From assembly GCA_900757235.1 (NCBI GenBank), contig CAAENB010000046.1, positions 1 to 5,360 on the forward strand: DNA of 5,360 nt. Reading direction: 5' to 3'. Shown here one piece after another: positions 5,096-5,360 of this stretch. A program made the position numbers and the translations under genes. Numbering within the stretch: the stretch's first letter is position 1; each line of letters opens with the position of its first letter. Below the pieces are notes generated by a model. It was not told the DNA's origin. It saw nothing but the letters and a program-made list of their open reading frames with translations, and searched no databases. Source of the stretch: an uncultured Collinsella sp. (lineage in GTDB: Bacteria; Actinomycetota; Coriobacteriia; Coriobacteriales; Coriobacteriaceae).

Positions 5096-5360
5096 CTAGT
5101 TGCCTTTGTGGAAGAGGTTTTTGATAACGGAGGGGATGCTCTTGGCGCCCTTAGCCGTCACATCGATAAAGTCAGGCGAACGCACGAGCTTATCCTCGTC
5201 GACGTACTTACGGACCGCGCGAAGCGTCTCTTTATCGTCGCGCGTCGAAAACGTAAAGTGACCGTTGTCCTTGGTGAAGATGGCAAAACGCGTAATCTTC
5301 TTGGTGCCGCGCAAAACCTCGGCGGCAATATAGTCGACCTCGTCCCACGGGATTTGGATA
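5096..5360 (-). CDS. manO: DUF956 family protein, ManO-like, C-terminal part (5' end outside window)
   Basis: The minus-strand frame is open to the window edge and ends at TAG (5096-5098), giving 87 visible residues. It begins IQIPWDEVDYIAAEVLRG, continues ITRFAIFTKDNGHFTFSTRD and ends with a VRKYV / LVRSPDFIDV segment. These are recognisable hallmarks of the DUF956 family (ManO), small proteins of roughly 120 residues, so about 30-40 N-terminal residues are missing here. A TTG at 5314 could look like a start, but the conserved IPWDEVDY block lies upstream of it, so it is internal. DUF956 genes typically close mannose/fructose/sorbose-family PTS operons; manXYZ-type genes are therefore expected just to the right. 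A regulatory role for ManO in mannose-PTS expression has been proposed in Gram-positives; its biochemistry is poorly known. Family call is from recognition of motifs, not a search. Confidence 0.88.
   Translation of the reverse strand, partial: IQIPWDEVDYIAAEVLRGTKKITRFAIFTKDNGHFTFSTRDDKETLRAVRKYVDEDKLVRSPDFIDVTAKGAKSIPSVIKNLFHKGN

Noticed and set aside
4708..5124. Open frames of 80-115 codons on both strands across the tRNA and repeat array
   Set aside because: They run through a tRNA or through palindromic repeats, overlap each other in several frames, and encode repeat-derived sequence with no recognisable domain.
5312..5314. TTG at 5314 as start of a 72-residue gene
   Set aside because: The same frame continues upstream with the conserved IPWDEVDY block of DUF956, so the TTG is an internal Leu codon.
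5343..5354. Extra repeat element (GTCCCACGGGA) inside the DUF956 gene
   Set aside because: It matches only the short CCC/GGG arms with different spacing and codes for a conserved protein motif, so it is probably chance.

Overview
The window looks like chromosomal DNA from a high-GC actinobacterium of the class Coriobacteriia, most likely a gut Collinsella-type organism. This rests on the GC-rich coding sequence, the conserved actinobacterial order RodA - class B PBP - PASTA kinase, the fusion of the first two into one reading frame, and a mannose-PTS-linked DUF956 gene nearby. The genus is inference from family knowledge, not a database match.

Left part (1-4563, plus strand) is a cell-wall elongation and signalling operon. 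It opens inside a long gene that joins a RodA/FtsW-type SEDS glycosyltransferase to a PbpA-like transpeptidase in one polypeptide. After about 130 bases, which hold a 16-codon stop-overlapping mini-ORF and a GC-rich inverted repeat, comes a PknB-type Ser/Thr kinase with one membrane helix and four PASTA domains. The fusion would polymerise and cross-link peptidoglycan; the kinase would sense wall fragments and tune wall synthesis by phosphorylation. No separate pknA lies between them, unlike mycobacteria. A strong intrinsic terminator (4616-4655) closes the operon.

Middle part (4675-4810, minus strand) holds tRNA-Arg(CCU) with an encoded CCA end, a probable extended -10 promoter on its 5' side and a weak hairpin after its 3' end.

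The stretch 4811-5095 has no convincing gene. Most of it (4870-5071) is the most striking object here: seven copies of a 17-bp imperfect palindrome, strictly alternating in orientation and very evenly spaced, making a tandem repeat of about 62 bp. It resembles a REP/BIME-type intergenic mosaic element, but I do not recognise it as a named family.

The right end (5096-5360, minus strand) is the C-terminal part of a DUF956 (ManO-like) protein, a gene usually found at the end of mannose-family PTS operons, so a manXYZ-type operon probably lies just outside the window. The repeat array sits between this gene and the tRNA, both read on the minus strand.
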